Shown: positions 56,247 through 64,000 of the stretch, piece by piece
How positions within the stretch are numbered: the first letter of the stretch is position 1
How the letters are laid out: each line of letters opens with the position of its first letter
DNA from: Pseudomonas sp. LS.1a
Lineage (GTDB): Bacteria; Pseudomonadota; Gammaproteobacteria; Pseudomonadales; Pseudomonadaceae
Length of the DNA: 64,000 nucleotides
Direction: 5' to 3'
NCBI RefSeq assembly: GCF_022533585.1
Contig: NZ_CP092827.1
Location: 908,001-972,000, forward strand
The notes under the pieces: model-generated
The model's input: only the letters and a program-made list of their open reading frames with translations
Told to the model about the DNA's origin: nothing
The model's database searches: none
Position numbers and translations under genes: made by a program

Positions 56247-57710
56247 ATGGTTCCCGTAATCGCCCTGGTGGGCCGCCCGAACGTCGGCAAATCCACCATG
56301 TTCAACCGCCTGACCAAGACCCGCGATGCCATCGTCGGTGACCTGTCGGGCCTGACCCGTGACCGCCAGTATGGTGATGCCACCTGGCAGGGTCGTTCCT
56401 TCATCCTGATCGACACCGGCGGTATCACCGGTGACGAAGTGGGCATGGACGAGAAAATGGCCGAGCAGTCGCTCATGGCCATCGAAGAAGCCGACTATGT
56501 ACTGTTCCTGGTCGATGCCCGCGCCGGCATGACCGCCGCCGACCAGATGATCGCCGAGCACCTGCGCAAGCGGAACAAGGAAGCGATCCTGGTTGCCAAC
56601 AAGATCGACAACATCGACGCCGACGTCGCCCGCGCCGAGTTCTCGCCGCTGGGCATGGGCAACGCCATCCCGGTGGCCGGCTCCCAGGGCCGTGGCATCA
56701 ACGCGCTGATGGAGGCCGTGCTCGGCCACCTGCCGCGTGACCAGGTCGAGGAAGCGCTGGACGCCGAAGTCGCCGAAGGCGAAGAAGCGGTGCGCATCCC
56801 GGGCCCGAGCGAAAAGGATGGCATCAAGATCGCCATCATCGGTCGCCCCAACGTCGGCAAGTCGACCCTGGTCAACCGCATGCTCGGCGAAGAGCGTGTG
56901 GTGGTGTACGACCAGCCGGGCACCACCCGCGACAGTATCTACATCCCGTTCGAGCGCGATGACGAGAAGTACACCTTCATCGACACCGCTGGCGTGCGCA
57001 AGCGCGGCAAGATCCACGAGGAAGTCGAGAAGTTCTCGGTGGTGAAGACGCTGCAGGCGATCAAGGACGCCAACGTGGTGATCTTCGTCATGGACGCCCG
57101 CGAAGGTGTGGTGGACCACGACCTGAACCTGCTGGGCTTCGCCCTGGAAGCCGGCCGCGCCATCGTCATCGCCCTGAACAAGTGGGACGGCATGGAGCCG
57201 GGCGAGCGCGATTACGTGAAGACCGAGCTGGAGCGCCGGTTGTTCTTCGTCGATTTTGCCGACATCCACTTCATCTCCGCCCTGCACGGCACCGGCGTGG
57301 GCCACCTGTACAAGTCGGTACAGGCCGCGTTCAAGTCGGCGGTCACCCGCTGGCCGACCAGCCGCCTGACGCAGATCCTCGAAGATGCCGTGAGCGAGCA
57401 CCAGCCACCGCTGGTCAACGGCCGCCGCATCAAGCTGCGCTATGCCCACCTCGGCGGTGCCAACCCGCCGCTGATCGTGATCCACGGCAACCAGACCGAC
57501 AAGATTCCGAAGTCGTACTCGCGTTACCTGGAGAACACCTACCGCCGCGTCCTCAAGCTGGTCGGTACGCCGATCCGCATCGAGTACAAGGGCGGTGAGA
57601 ACCCGTACGAGGGCAAGAAGAACACCCTCACCGACCGCCAGGTCAACAAGAAGCGCCGCCTGATGTCGCACCACAAGAAGGCCGAGAAGAAGCGCCGCGA
57701 CAAGCGCTGA
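56247..57710 (+). CDS. der: Ribosome-assembly GTPase Der (EngA)
   Basis: A 487-residue GTPase with two G domains, each with GRPNVGKST (first near residue 8, second near residue 200), DTGGI and DTAGV switch motifs, and NKID/NKWD. A KH-like C-terminal domain ends in a basic tail ([11 protein letters not shown]). It assists 50S assembly. ATG 56247, six bases after GGAG, is preferred over the in-frame GTG upstream. Confidence 0.97.
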   Translation: MVPVIALVGRPNVGKSTMFNRLTKTRDAIVGDLSGLTRDRQYGDATWQGRSFILIDTGGITGDEVGMDEKMAEQSLMAIEEADYVLFLVDARAGMTAADQMIAEHLRKRNKEAILVANKIDNIDADVARAEFSPLGMGNAIPVAGSQGRGINALMEAVLGHLPRDQVEEALDAEVAEGEEAVRIPGPSEKDGIKIAIIGRPNVGKSTLVNRMLGEERVVVYDQPGTTRDSIYIPFERDDEKYTFIDTAGVRKRGKIHEEVEKFSVVKTLQAIKDANVVIFVMDAREGVVDHDLNLLGFALEAGRAIVIALNKWDGMEPGERDYVKTELERRLFFVDFADIHFISALHGTGVGHLYKSVQAAFKSAVTRWPTSRLTQILEDAVSEHQPPLVNGRRIKLRYAHLGGANPPLIVIHGNQTDKIPKSYSRYLENTYRRVLKLVGTPIRIEYKGGENPYEGKKNTLTDRQVNKKRRLMSHHKKAEKKRRDKR

Positions 57711-57720
57711 TTCCGCGTCA

Positions 57721-57815
57721 GCTTCTTCGCGGGTAAACCCGCTCCCACAGGTCCCACACAGTTTTCGAATGCTGTGCAGTACCTGTGGGAGCGGGTTTAC
57801 CCGCGAACAGGCCCT
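57721..57815. repeat. REP pair (inverted)
   Basis: Inverted REP copies at about 57721-57751 and 57782-57815, between der and the aminotransferase gene. Confidence 0.9.
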
Positions 57816-57922
57816 TTGATCCAGCGCAAATCCCCCTATTGTTTCAACCTTTTTCCTGACCGCTCGATCCGCTATGCTCGGACTCCACCCCGTGCCGGAT
57901 ACACCCCAGGAAAGAGGGCTCC

Positions 57923-59071
57923 ATGATTCGCAGCAAACTGCCGAATGTCGGCACGACCATCTTTACCACCATGTCCCAGCTCGCCGTGCAGACGGGCGCG
58001 CTCAACCTGTCGCAAGGTTTCCCCGACTTCAACGGCCCGCAGGCGCTGCTCGATGCAGTCGGCCGGCATGTAGCCGCCGGGCATAACCAGTATTCGCCGA
58101 TGACCGGCCTGCCGGCCCTGCGCCAGCAGGTGGCGGCCAAGGTCGCGCGGCTGTATGGTGCACAGGTGGATGCCGATCAGGAAGTGACCATTACACCAGG
58201 CGCCACCGAGGCGATCTTCTGTGCCATCCAGGCAGTGGTACAGGCTGGCGATGAAGTGATTGTCTTCGACCCTTGCTACGACAGCTACGAGCCGTCCGTG
58301 GAACTGGCCGGTGGCCGCTGCGTGCATGTACAGCTGAGCGACGGCGATTTCCGCATCGACTGGCAGAAGTTCAGCGATGCCCTCAGCCCGCGTACGCGCA
58401 TGGTCATCCTCAATTCGCCACACAACCCCAGCGGCGCGCTGATTACCCGAGAAGACCTCGACCAGTTGGCCCGGTTTATCGCTGATCGCGATATCTACCT
58501 GGTCAGCGACGAGGTCTACGAGCACCTGGTGTATGACGGTGTGCGCCATGCCAGCGTGCTGGCCCACGAGCAGCTGTACCCGCGTGCCTTCGTGGTCAGC
58601 TCGTTCGGCAAGACTTACCACGTTACCGGCTGGAAGACCGGCTACGTGATTGCCCCGCCGGCGCTGAGCGCCGAGCTGCGCAAGGTGCACCAGTACGTGA
58701 ACTTCTGCGGCGTGACCCCGCTGCAGTGCGCCTTGGCCGATTTCATGGCCGAGCACCCCGAGCATATCGATGAACTGCCGGCCTTCTACCAGGCCAAGCG
58801 TGACCTGTTCTGCGGCTTGCTGGAGGGCTCGCGGTTCCGTTTCACCCGCACGGCGGGTACCTATTTCCAGCTGGTGGACTATTCGCAGATCCGCCCGGAC
58901 CTGAACGATGTCGACATGTCGCTGTGGCTGACCCGTGAGCACGGCGTGGCGACCATCCCGGTGTCGGTGTTCTACCAGCAACCCATCCCCGAGCAACGCC
59001 TGGTCCGCCTGTGCTTTGCCAAACGAGAGGAGACGCTGCGTCAGGCAGCGGAAAGACTATGCGCGATCTGA
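57923..59071 (+). CDS. ybdL: YbdL-type (methionine/glutamine) aminotransferase
   Basis: A 382-residue PLP aminotransferase with LSQGFPDFNGPQ near the N-terminus, ILNSPHNPSGALI, and the PLP lysine in SFGKTYHVTGWKTGY. This is the YbdL/KAT/glutamine-transaminase K pattern; such enzymes transaminate methionine, glutamine or aromatic amino acids. It overlaps the omega-amidase gene by 13 bp, which supports glutamine as donor, with the 2-oxoglutaramate passed on. Confidence 0.9.
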   Translation: MIRSKLPNVGTTIFTTMSQLAVQTGALNLSQGFPDFNGPQALLDAVGRHVAAGHNQYSPMTGLPALRQQVAAKVARLYGAQVDADQEVTITPGATEAIFCAIQAVVQAGDEVIVFDPCYDSYEPSVELAGGRCVHVQLSDGDFRIDWQKFSDALSPRTRMVILNSPHNPSGALITREDLDQLARFIADRDIYLVSDEVYEHLVYDGVRHASVLAHEQLYPRAFVVSSFGKTYHVTGWKTGYVIAPPALSAELRKVHQYVNFCGVTPLQCALADFMAEHPEHIDELPAFYQAKRDLFCGLLEGSRFRFTRTAGTYFQLVDYSQIRPDLNDVDMSLWLTREHGVATIPVSVFYQQPIPEQRLVRLCFAKREETLRQAAERLCAI

Positions 59072-59850
59072 GCACACTGCCGAACCTGAAAGTCGCCCTG
59101 GTGCAGACCACCCTGGCCTGGCACGACCGCGAGGCCAACCATGCGCACTTCGAAGTGCTGCTGGAGCAGGTGGGCGAAGTGGACCTGGTGATTTTGCCGG
59201 AAATGTTCACCACCGGCTTCTCGATGCAGTCCGAGAGCCTGGCCGAGCCGGAGAATGGCCCGACCTACAAATGGCTGAAGGCCCAGGCGAAGAAGTACGA
59301 CACGGTAATTACCGGCAGCGTGATTATCCAGGCCGCCGATGGCAGCCACCGCAACCGCCTGCTGTGGGCGCGGCCGGATGGCGAAGTCCTGCACTACGAC
59401 AAGCGCCACCTGTTCCGCATGGCCGGCGAGCACAAGCATTACACACCGGGCGAGCGCCAGGTGCAGTTCGAGCTCAAGGGCTGGCGGATTCGTCCGTTGA
59501 TCTGCTACGACCTGCGCTTCCCGGTGTGGAGCCGCGATGCCCAGGACACCGACCTGTTGCTGTACACCGCCAACTGGCCGGCTGCGCGCCGCCAGCACTG
59601 GAACCGGCTGTTGCCGGCGCGGGGTATCGAGAACCTGTGCTATGTGGCGGCGGTGAACCGGGTGGGCACCGATGGCAAGGGCTTTGCCTATTCCGGCGAC
59701 AGCCAGGTGCTGGACTTCCAGGGCGAGAGCCTGCTCAGCGCCGGGGAGGCCGACGGGGTGTTTACCGCGGTGTTGAGCGCGGCGGAGCTGGCGGCCTACC
59801 GGGCCAAGTTCCCGGCCAACCTGGATGCCGATACCTTCGAGCTGCACTGA
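59059..59850 (+). CDS. Omega-amidase (nitrilase family, YafV/Nit2-type)
   Basis: A 263-residue nitrilase-superfamily enzyme with the Glu-Lys-Cys triad: ILPEMFTTGF, HYDKRHLFRM and LICYDLRFP. The omega-amidase group hydrolyses 2-oxoglutaramate (or 2-oxosuccinamate) to the keto acid and ammonia. ATG 59059 overlaps the aminotransferase end, and the frame is open upstream but this start fits the family. Confidence 0.9.
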   Translation: MRDLSTLPNLKVALVQTTLAWHDREANHAHFEVLLEQVGEVDLVILPEMFTTGFSMQSESLAEPENGPTYKWLKAQAKKYDTVITGSVIIQAADGSHRNRLLWARPDGEVLHYDKRHLFRMAGEHKHYTPGERQVQFELKGWRIRPLICYDLRFPVWSRDAQDTDLLLYTANWPAARRQHWNRLLPARGIENLCYVAAVNRVGTDGKGFAYSGDSQVLDFQGESLLSAGEADGVFTAVLSAAELAAYRAKFPANLDADTFELH

Positions 59851-59962
59851 CAGCCTGTACCGGCCACTTCGCGGGTAAACCCGCTCCCACAGGTACCGCA
59901 CAGTATTCAAAATCTGTGAGGACCCTGTGGGAGCGGGTTTACCCGCGAAGAGGCCGGTGCTG
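59851..59962. repeat. REP pair (inverted)
   Basis: Inverted REP copies at about 59853-59892 and 59923-59960, between the convergent omega-amidase and reductase genes. Confidence 0.9.
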
Positions 59963-59979
59963 GTTACATCAGTCTCCGA

Positions 59980-62535
59980 TCAGTACACATCCCGCCGATA
60001 CCGCCCATCCTCGATAAGCTGCTGCACAGTGGCCTCCCCGAGGATACCGTTGAGCGCCGCATCCACTCCCGCCGCCATCCCTTGCAGGCTGCCACAGACA
60101 TACACACAGGCGCCATCCGCGACCCAGCGCTTGAACTCTTCAGCCTGCTGCAGCAACACATCCTGCACATACACCTTCTCCGCCTGGTCCCGCGAAAATG
60201 CCAGGTCCAGACGTGCCAGGTCGCCGCTGTCCAGCCAGCCTTGCAGCTCGCTGCCACACAGCAGGTCATGGGCGCGGTTACGCTCGCCGAACAGCAGCCA
60301 GTTGCGCTGCTCGCCCGCATTCACCCGCGCACGGAGCAGGCTGCGCAGGCCGGCCAGGCCGGTGCCGTTGCCGATCAACACCAGTGGTGCAGCCGTTTCC
60401 GGCAGGTGGAAGCTGCTGTTGCGCCGCAAGCGCAGGCTCAGCGTACCGTTCAGCGGCAGGTATTCGGTCAGCCAGCCGGAACCCAGGCCCAGGTTGCCAT
60501 CGGCGTGGCGTTCCTGGCGCACGATCAGCTCCAGTACGCCATCGCTGGCGATCGAGGCGATCGAGTACTCGCGGCTGCCGATCGGCACCAATGCATCGAC
60601 CAGCGCTTGCGGCTGCAAGCCGATCAGGTGATCGCGACGGGTCGGCAACTGGCGGCCAGCCAGGGCCTGGGCGAGGGTTTCGCCCAGGCCATTCACCTGC
60701 ACCTTGGCCCCGGCGTCCAGCGCCATGCCATCGAGGAAGGCCTCGATCCTTGGCTGGCCGTTGAGCGGCAGGATCTCCACCAGGTCACCGGCTTCCCAGC
60801 TGGCGGGCGCTTGCGGTCGCAGGCCGAGCAGGTACACCGGCTGGCCCTGGCTGCCCGGGTTGAGCAGTTCACGGCGCACCAGTGACCAGTTGCCGAAACT
60901 CGGCGGCTGCCAGGCGGCCGCCGGCTGGGCGCCGGTCAGTTGCGCCAGTTCCTGCTGCCACTGCTGCAGCGCGGCCTGGTCGGCGTTGTCCACTTCCACC
61001 GGGCTGAACGCGCTGCTGGCACCGCGCTCACCCAGCCATGCCTGCAAGCGGCGGGCGAAGCCGCAGAAGTGCGGGTACTGGCGGTCACCGAGGGCGAGCA
61101 GGGCATAGTTGAGGTTGTTCAGCGCCCAGGGCTGGCCGAGCACCTTGCGCTCGAAGGCGCGGGCGCTGTCGGGGGCTTCGCCGTCGCCGAAGGTGCTGAC
61201 CACGAACAGCGCACGGCGGGCCTGGCGCAGGTCGTCTTCACCCAGTTCGGCCAGGGCGCGCACCTGCACCGGCAGGCCGGCCGCCTGCAACTGGCCGGCG
61301 CTCTGCCAGGCCAGTTGTTCGGCAAGGCCACTCTGGCTGGCAAAGCCGATCAGCCAGCTGTCGCCACTGGCCGTGTTGCTGGTGACGTTGCCACGGGCGG
61401 CGCGTACCTGACGCTTCTTGCGGCGGCGGTCGAGGTACAGCAACCAGCCGGTGACGAAGAACAGCGGCATGGTCAGGCTGGCGATGGTGACGATGATGCG
61501 CCCCGGCAGGCCGAAGTATTCGCCCACGTGCAGGGCGTAGACGCTCTGCAGCAGCTGGGCCTTGAAGGATTTGTCGGTGTAGCGGTCATGTTTTTTCACC
61601 TGACCGCTGGCCGGGTCCAGCACCAGGGTGTTGAAGGCACGCGGGTGGTCGGCGTCGTCCAGCAGGTAGAACAGGTTGGCCGGTTGGCCACCTGCCGGTG
61701 GCAGGCGCAGGTTGTACATGGCCAGGCCCGGGCCGGCGGCGTCCTTGAGGTTGGCCCAGATCGCGTCGTAGTCGACCACCAGCGGCGGGGCGTTCTTGTC
61801 GATTTTCTGCGGCCCGTGGCGGCCACGGCCTTCGCCGCGCTTTTGTTGCTGGCCGGCGGCCGGTGCGTCGGCCAGCAGCTTGTTCAGGCCTTCGCGGTAC
61901 CACTCGTAGGACCAGAACAGCCCGGTCAGGGCGAACAACAGGTAGAACAGCAGGCACCAGGTGCCGGCCACCGCGTGCAGGTTCCAGTTGAAGGCGCGGC
62001 CTTTCCTGGCCCAGTCAAAGGTCAGCCAGGTGCGCCAGTCCAGCGCCTTGCGCGGCCAGCGCAGGTACAGGCCGGAGAGGCAGAAGAACACCAGCATCAA
62101 GGTGCAGGCACCGGTGATCTGCCGGCCGCTGTCGCCCATGGCCAGGAAGCGGTGCAGGTTGAGCATGAGGTTGAAGAAGCCTTGCCCGGCCACTTCTCCC
62201 TTGAGTTCGCCAGTGTACGGGTCGGCGTAGCGCAGCGGGCCACGGCGCTCGCCTGGTGGCGGGGTGAAGGAGACGCGTGCGGCGTTGCCTTCGCGTACAT
62301 CGACCCACAGCATCGCCACCTTGTCGTGCTGCTGGGCCTCGACTCGCTGGACCAGTTCGGCCGGGGGCAGCACGCCCTCCGGGCGCACCTGGACCTTCAG
62401 GACATCGGCATTCAGCGCACGCAGCAGTTCTTCCTGAAACGAGTACAAGGCCCCGGTGATACCCATCAAGGCCAGCACCAGGCCAGCGGTGATGCCAAAG
62501 AACCAGTGCAATTGGAACAGCGTCTTCTTCACCAC
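59980..62535 (-). CDS. PepSY/flavodoxin/FNR fusion reductase, PiuB-like
   Basis: An 851-residue inner membrane reductase. The N-terminal PepSY-TM part (residues 1 to about 400) has four or so helices ([20 protein letters not shown] at the start). A flavodoxin-like domain follows ([37 protein letters not shown]), then a sulfite reductase-type FAD/NADPH domain ([44 protein letters not shown]). It probably reduces ferric siderophore in the periplasm. The start is GTG 62535 after AAGGTG; the in-frame ATG 62607 lies inside a terminator hairpin. It is downstream of the TonB receptor, as piuB is of piuA. Confidence 0.85.
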   Translation of the reverse strand: MVKKTLFQLHWFFGITAGLVLALMGITGALYSFQEELLRALNADVLKVQVRPEGVLPPAELVQRVEAQQHDKVAMLWVDVREGNAARVSFTPPPGERRGPLRYADPYTGELKGEVAGQGFFNLMLNLHRFLAMGDSGRQITGACTLMLVFFCLSGLYLRWPRKALDWRTWLTFDWARKGRAFNWNLHAVAGTWCLLFYLLFALTGLFWSYEWYREGLNKLLADAPAAGQQQKRGEGRGRHGPQKIDKNAPPLVVDYDAIWANLKDAAGPGLAMYNLRLPPAGGQPANLFYLLDDADHPRAFNTLVLDPASGQVKKHDRYTDKSFKAQLLQSVYALHVGEYFGLPGRIIVTIASLTMPLFFVTGWLLYLDRRRKKRQVRAARGNVTSNTASGDSWLIGFASQSGLAEQLAWQSAGQLQAAGLPVQVRALAELGEDDLRQARRALFVVSTFGDGEAPDSARAFERKVLGQPWALNNLNYALLALGDRQYPHFCGFARRLQAWLGERGASSAFSPVEVDNADQAALQQWQQELAQLTGAQPAAAWQPPSFGNWSLVRRELLNPGSQGQPVYLLGLRPQAPASWEAGDLVEILPLNGQPRIEAFLDGMALDAGAKVQVNGLGETLAQALAGRQLPTRRDHLIGLQPQALVDALVPIGSREYSIASIASDGVLELIVRQERHADGNLGLGSGWLTEYLPLNGTLSLRLRRNSSFHLPETAAPLVLIGNGTGLAGLRSLLRARVNAGEQRNWLLFGERNRAHDLLCGSELQGWLDSGDLARLDLAFSRDQAEKVYVQDVLLQQAEEFKRWVADGACVYVCGSLQGMAAGVDAALNGILGEATVQQLIEDGRYRRDVY

Positions 62536-62592
62536 ATGATCACCTTGTGTTTCTGCCGCACACTGCGCGGCGTGCATTATGCCTTGATACGC

Positions 62593-62622
62593 AAAAGCCC
62601 CGCTCACGGGAATGAACGGGGC
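62593..62622 (-). terminator. Probable terminator after the TonB receptor
   Basis: On the minus strand GCCCCG (62622-62617) pairs with CGGGGC (62602-62597), followed by TTTT (62596-62593). It separates receptor and reductase transcripts and overlaps the longer possible start of the reductase frame. Confidence 0.6.
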
Positions 62623-62644
62623 GGGGGGAGCGGGTTGCTTGTTA

Positions 62645-62754
62645 CCTGTGCCGGCCTCTTCGCGGGTGAACCCGCTCCCACAGAGATATCACTGGATCTG
62701 AGGCCAGTGGAGTACCTGTGGGAGCGGGTTCACCCGCAAAAGGGCCGGCACAGG
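62645..62754. repeat. REP pair (inverted)
   Basis: Inverted REP copies at about 62645-62683 and 62716-62754, between the receptor and the reductase gene. Here the pair lies between two genes on the same strand. Confidence 0.9.
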
Positions 62755-62789
62755 CGCAGCCCATTCAACAGATCAACCCCATCCTGGCA

Positions 62790-64000
62790 TCAGAAGTGGA
62801 CGCTGGTGGTCAACAGAGCCGTCCGCCCGGCTGCCTGGTTGGCGAAGTGGGTGGAGAAGGCCTTGTCGTAGTACACCTCGTTGGTCAGGTTCTGCACGTT
62901 CAGCTGCAGGTCGATGTTCTTGGTCAGCTTGTAGGCAGCCATGGCGTCATAGCGCACGTAGCTGTCGACCATTGTGGTATTGGCTACGTTGCCATACACG
63001 TCATCGACGTAGAACGCACCGCCACCGATGGTCAGCTTCGGCGTAACGGAGTACGTGGTCCACAGGCTGGCGCTGTTGTTCGGCGTGTTTGGCAGCTGAT
63101 TGCCGTCGTTAGCCTTGTTCAGCGGGCCGCCGTCGATCTGACGTGCCTGAAGGTAGGTATAGCCGGCGAATACCTGCCACTTGTCGGTGAGCTTGCCGCT
63201 GGCCGACAGCTCGATGCCCTGTACACGAGTTTCGCCGACGTTCTCGTAGGTGGTGGTGTCCACCTGAACGCGGGCATTTTCCTTCTCTGTGCGGAAGATC
63301 GCTGCTGCCAGTGACAGGCGTTCGTCCAGCAAGTCCCACTTTGTACCTACTTCGTAGTTGGTGGTCTCTTCCGGCTCCAGGTCGCTGCCCAAGATATTGC
63401 CGCTGCGGTCAGTGGTGCCTGGCAGAGTGTTGGTTTCGGTACCCTCACCGAGCATGGCGCCTGGCGGGGTCGCGGACGTGGCGTAGGAAACATAGATGCT
63501 GCCGTTTTCGGCAGGCTTCCAGACCAGACCCAGCTGGCCTGTGAAGAATTCACTCTTGTCGCGACCTTTGGTAGGTACGCCGTTCTTGTTCACGACGGTT
63601 GCGCCGCTGGCGTCGTAGGTACGGAACTTGGTATCGAAATGGTCGTAACGCAGGCCCATGTTCAGCAGCCACTGGGGCGTGAGCTCCAGTGTATCGAAAG
63701 CATAGATCGCACGTGTCTTGCCGCTGGTTTTGGTACCGGCGTAGTTGCGCGAGACCGTGCCGTCCCAAGCGTCATCCGGGTTCGGGTCGCTCAGCGAGGT
63801 GCAGCTACCGCCGTTGCCAGGCCCAGTGCAGCTGAGTTTGCTGTTTGGCGTGACGGTGTAACTCTGGCGGTCGGACTCTTCCTTGGTGAACTCGATACCG
63901 GTGGAGAAATTGTTCTTGAAGCCGCCGACGAAGAACTCACCGAACAGGTCGGTCTGGTTGGTTGTGGTGGCGGTGTTGCCAACACGGGTGTTGGCGCGAC
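62790..64000 (-). CDS. TonB-dependent siderophore receptor, PiuA-like (5' end cut by window)
   Basis: About 403 residues of the C-terminal beta-barrel; the frame stays open to the right edge, so the plug domain and signal lie outside. Alternating strands are clear (for example LGLVWKPAENGSIYVSYATS, NYEVGTKWDLLDERLSLAAA, VQGIELSASGKLTDKWQVFA) and the end is the typical ...TALLTTSVHF with a C-terminal Phe. It imports a ferric siderophore, probably catecholate, using TonB. The neighbouring reductase suggests a piuA-type locus. Confidence 0.9.
   Translation of the reverse strand, partial: RANTRVGNTATTTNQTDLFGEFFVGGFKNNFSTGIEFTKEESDRQSYTVTPNSKLSCTGPGNGGSCTSLSDPNPDDAWDGTVSRNYAGTKTSGKTRAIYAFDTLELTPQWLLNMGLRYDHFDTKFRTYDASGATVVNKNGVPTKGRDKSEFFTGQLGLVWKPAENGSIYVSYATSATPPGAMLGEGTETNTLPGTTDRSGNILGSDLEPEETTNYEVGTKWDLLDERLSLAAAIFRTEKENARVQVDTTTYENVGETRVQGIELSASGKLTDKWQVFAGYTYLQARQIDGGPLNKANDGNQLPNTPNNSASLWTTYSVTPKLTIGGGAFYVDDVYGNVANTTMVDSYVRYDAMAAYKLTKNIDLQLNVQNLTNEVYYDKAFSTHFANQAAGRTALLTTSVHF

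Noticed and set aside
60940..62871. A 643-codon plus-strand frame
   Set aside because: It is antisense to the PepSY/flavodoxin reductase and crosses a REP pair.

Overview
The window comes from a GC-rich gammaproteobacterium and looks like a chromosome segment of the Pseudomonas putida group. The signs are the gene order (norR-like/hmp, dsbB, cyoABCDE, selD-selU, queA-tgt-yajC-secDF, suhB, trmJ-cysE-isc, ndk-rlmN-pilF-rodZ-ispG-hisS-bamB-der), the paired REP repeats with a core that reads like GCGGGTAAACCCGCTCCCAC, and heavily G/C-ending codons. This assignment rests on recalled gene order and repeat type, not on a database search.

Layout. (1) 1-2842: a NorR/FhpR-type sigma54 activator, cut by the left edge, is divergent from flavohemoglobin hmp. 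The space between them holds three NorR-type operators and a -24/-12 promoter. (2) 3299-9189: dsbB, then the cytochrome bo3 quinol oxidase operon cyoABCDE behind a 560-bp region with a perfect ANR/FNR box and a foldable leader. (3) 9525-15199: an AlaC-type aminotransferase followed by small or poorly known genes: a GxSxG hydrolase-like protein, a YkgJ-like Cys-cluster protein, a DUF3077-like small protein behind a strongly foldable leader, a GNAT, a membrane protein and a LprI-like protein. A perfect 62-bp inverted repeat lies in this stretch. (4) 15334-20869: selenium genes selD-selU, divergent from a PhnD/PhnC/PhnE-like ABC importer. (5) 20906-22411: a bestrophin-like channel and a GNAT.

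(6) 22547-33515 is the accessory-looking block. A GlxA-type regulator is divergent from an amino-acid-type ABC importer, an amidase and an isolated C-terminal domain of an amino-acid racemase. Facing these are dadA-like, ridA-like and periplasmic binding protein genes in one operon, divergent from a LysR regulator, then DJ-1/PfpI and glyoxalase-fold genes. Together they suggest uptake of an amidated or D-configured amino compound, hydrolysis of its amide, oxidation to an imine and RidA clearance of the imine. The block ends at the 3' end of tRNA-Leu(CAA).

(7) 33894-59850 is housekeeping: queuosine synthesis, Sec translocase, suhB, trmJ-cysE, the complete isc operon with an IscR box, ndk, rlmN, a type IV pilus lipoprotein gene, rodZ, ispG, hisS, yfgM-like, bamB, der, and a glutamine-transaminase/omega-amidase pair. 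(8) 59980-64000: a PepSY-flavodoxin-reductase fusion downstream of a TonB-dependent siderophore receptor cut by the right edge; the pair resembles the piuB/piuA iron-uptake locus.

No CRISPR array, rRNA, insertion sequence or integrase was seen. The best candidates for something undescribed are the amidase/DadA/RidA block with its racemase fragment, the leader of the DUF3077-like gene, and the importer next to the selenium genes.
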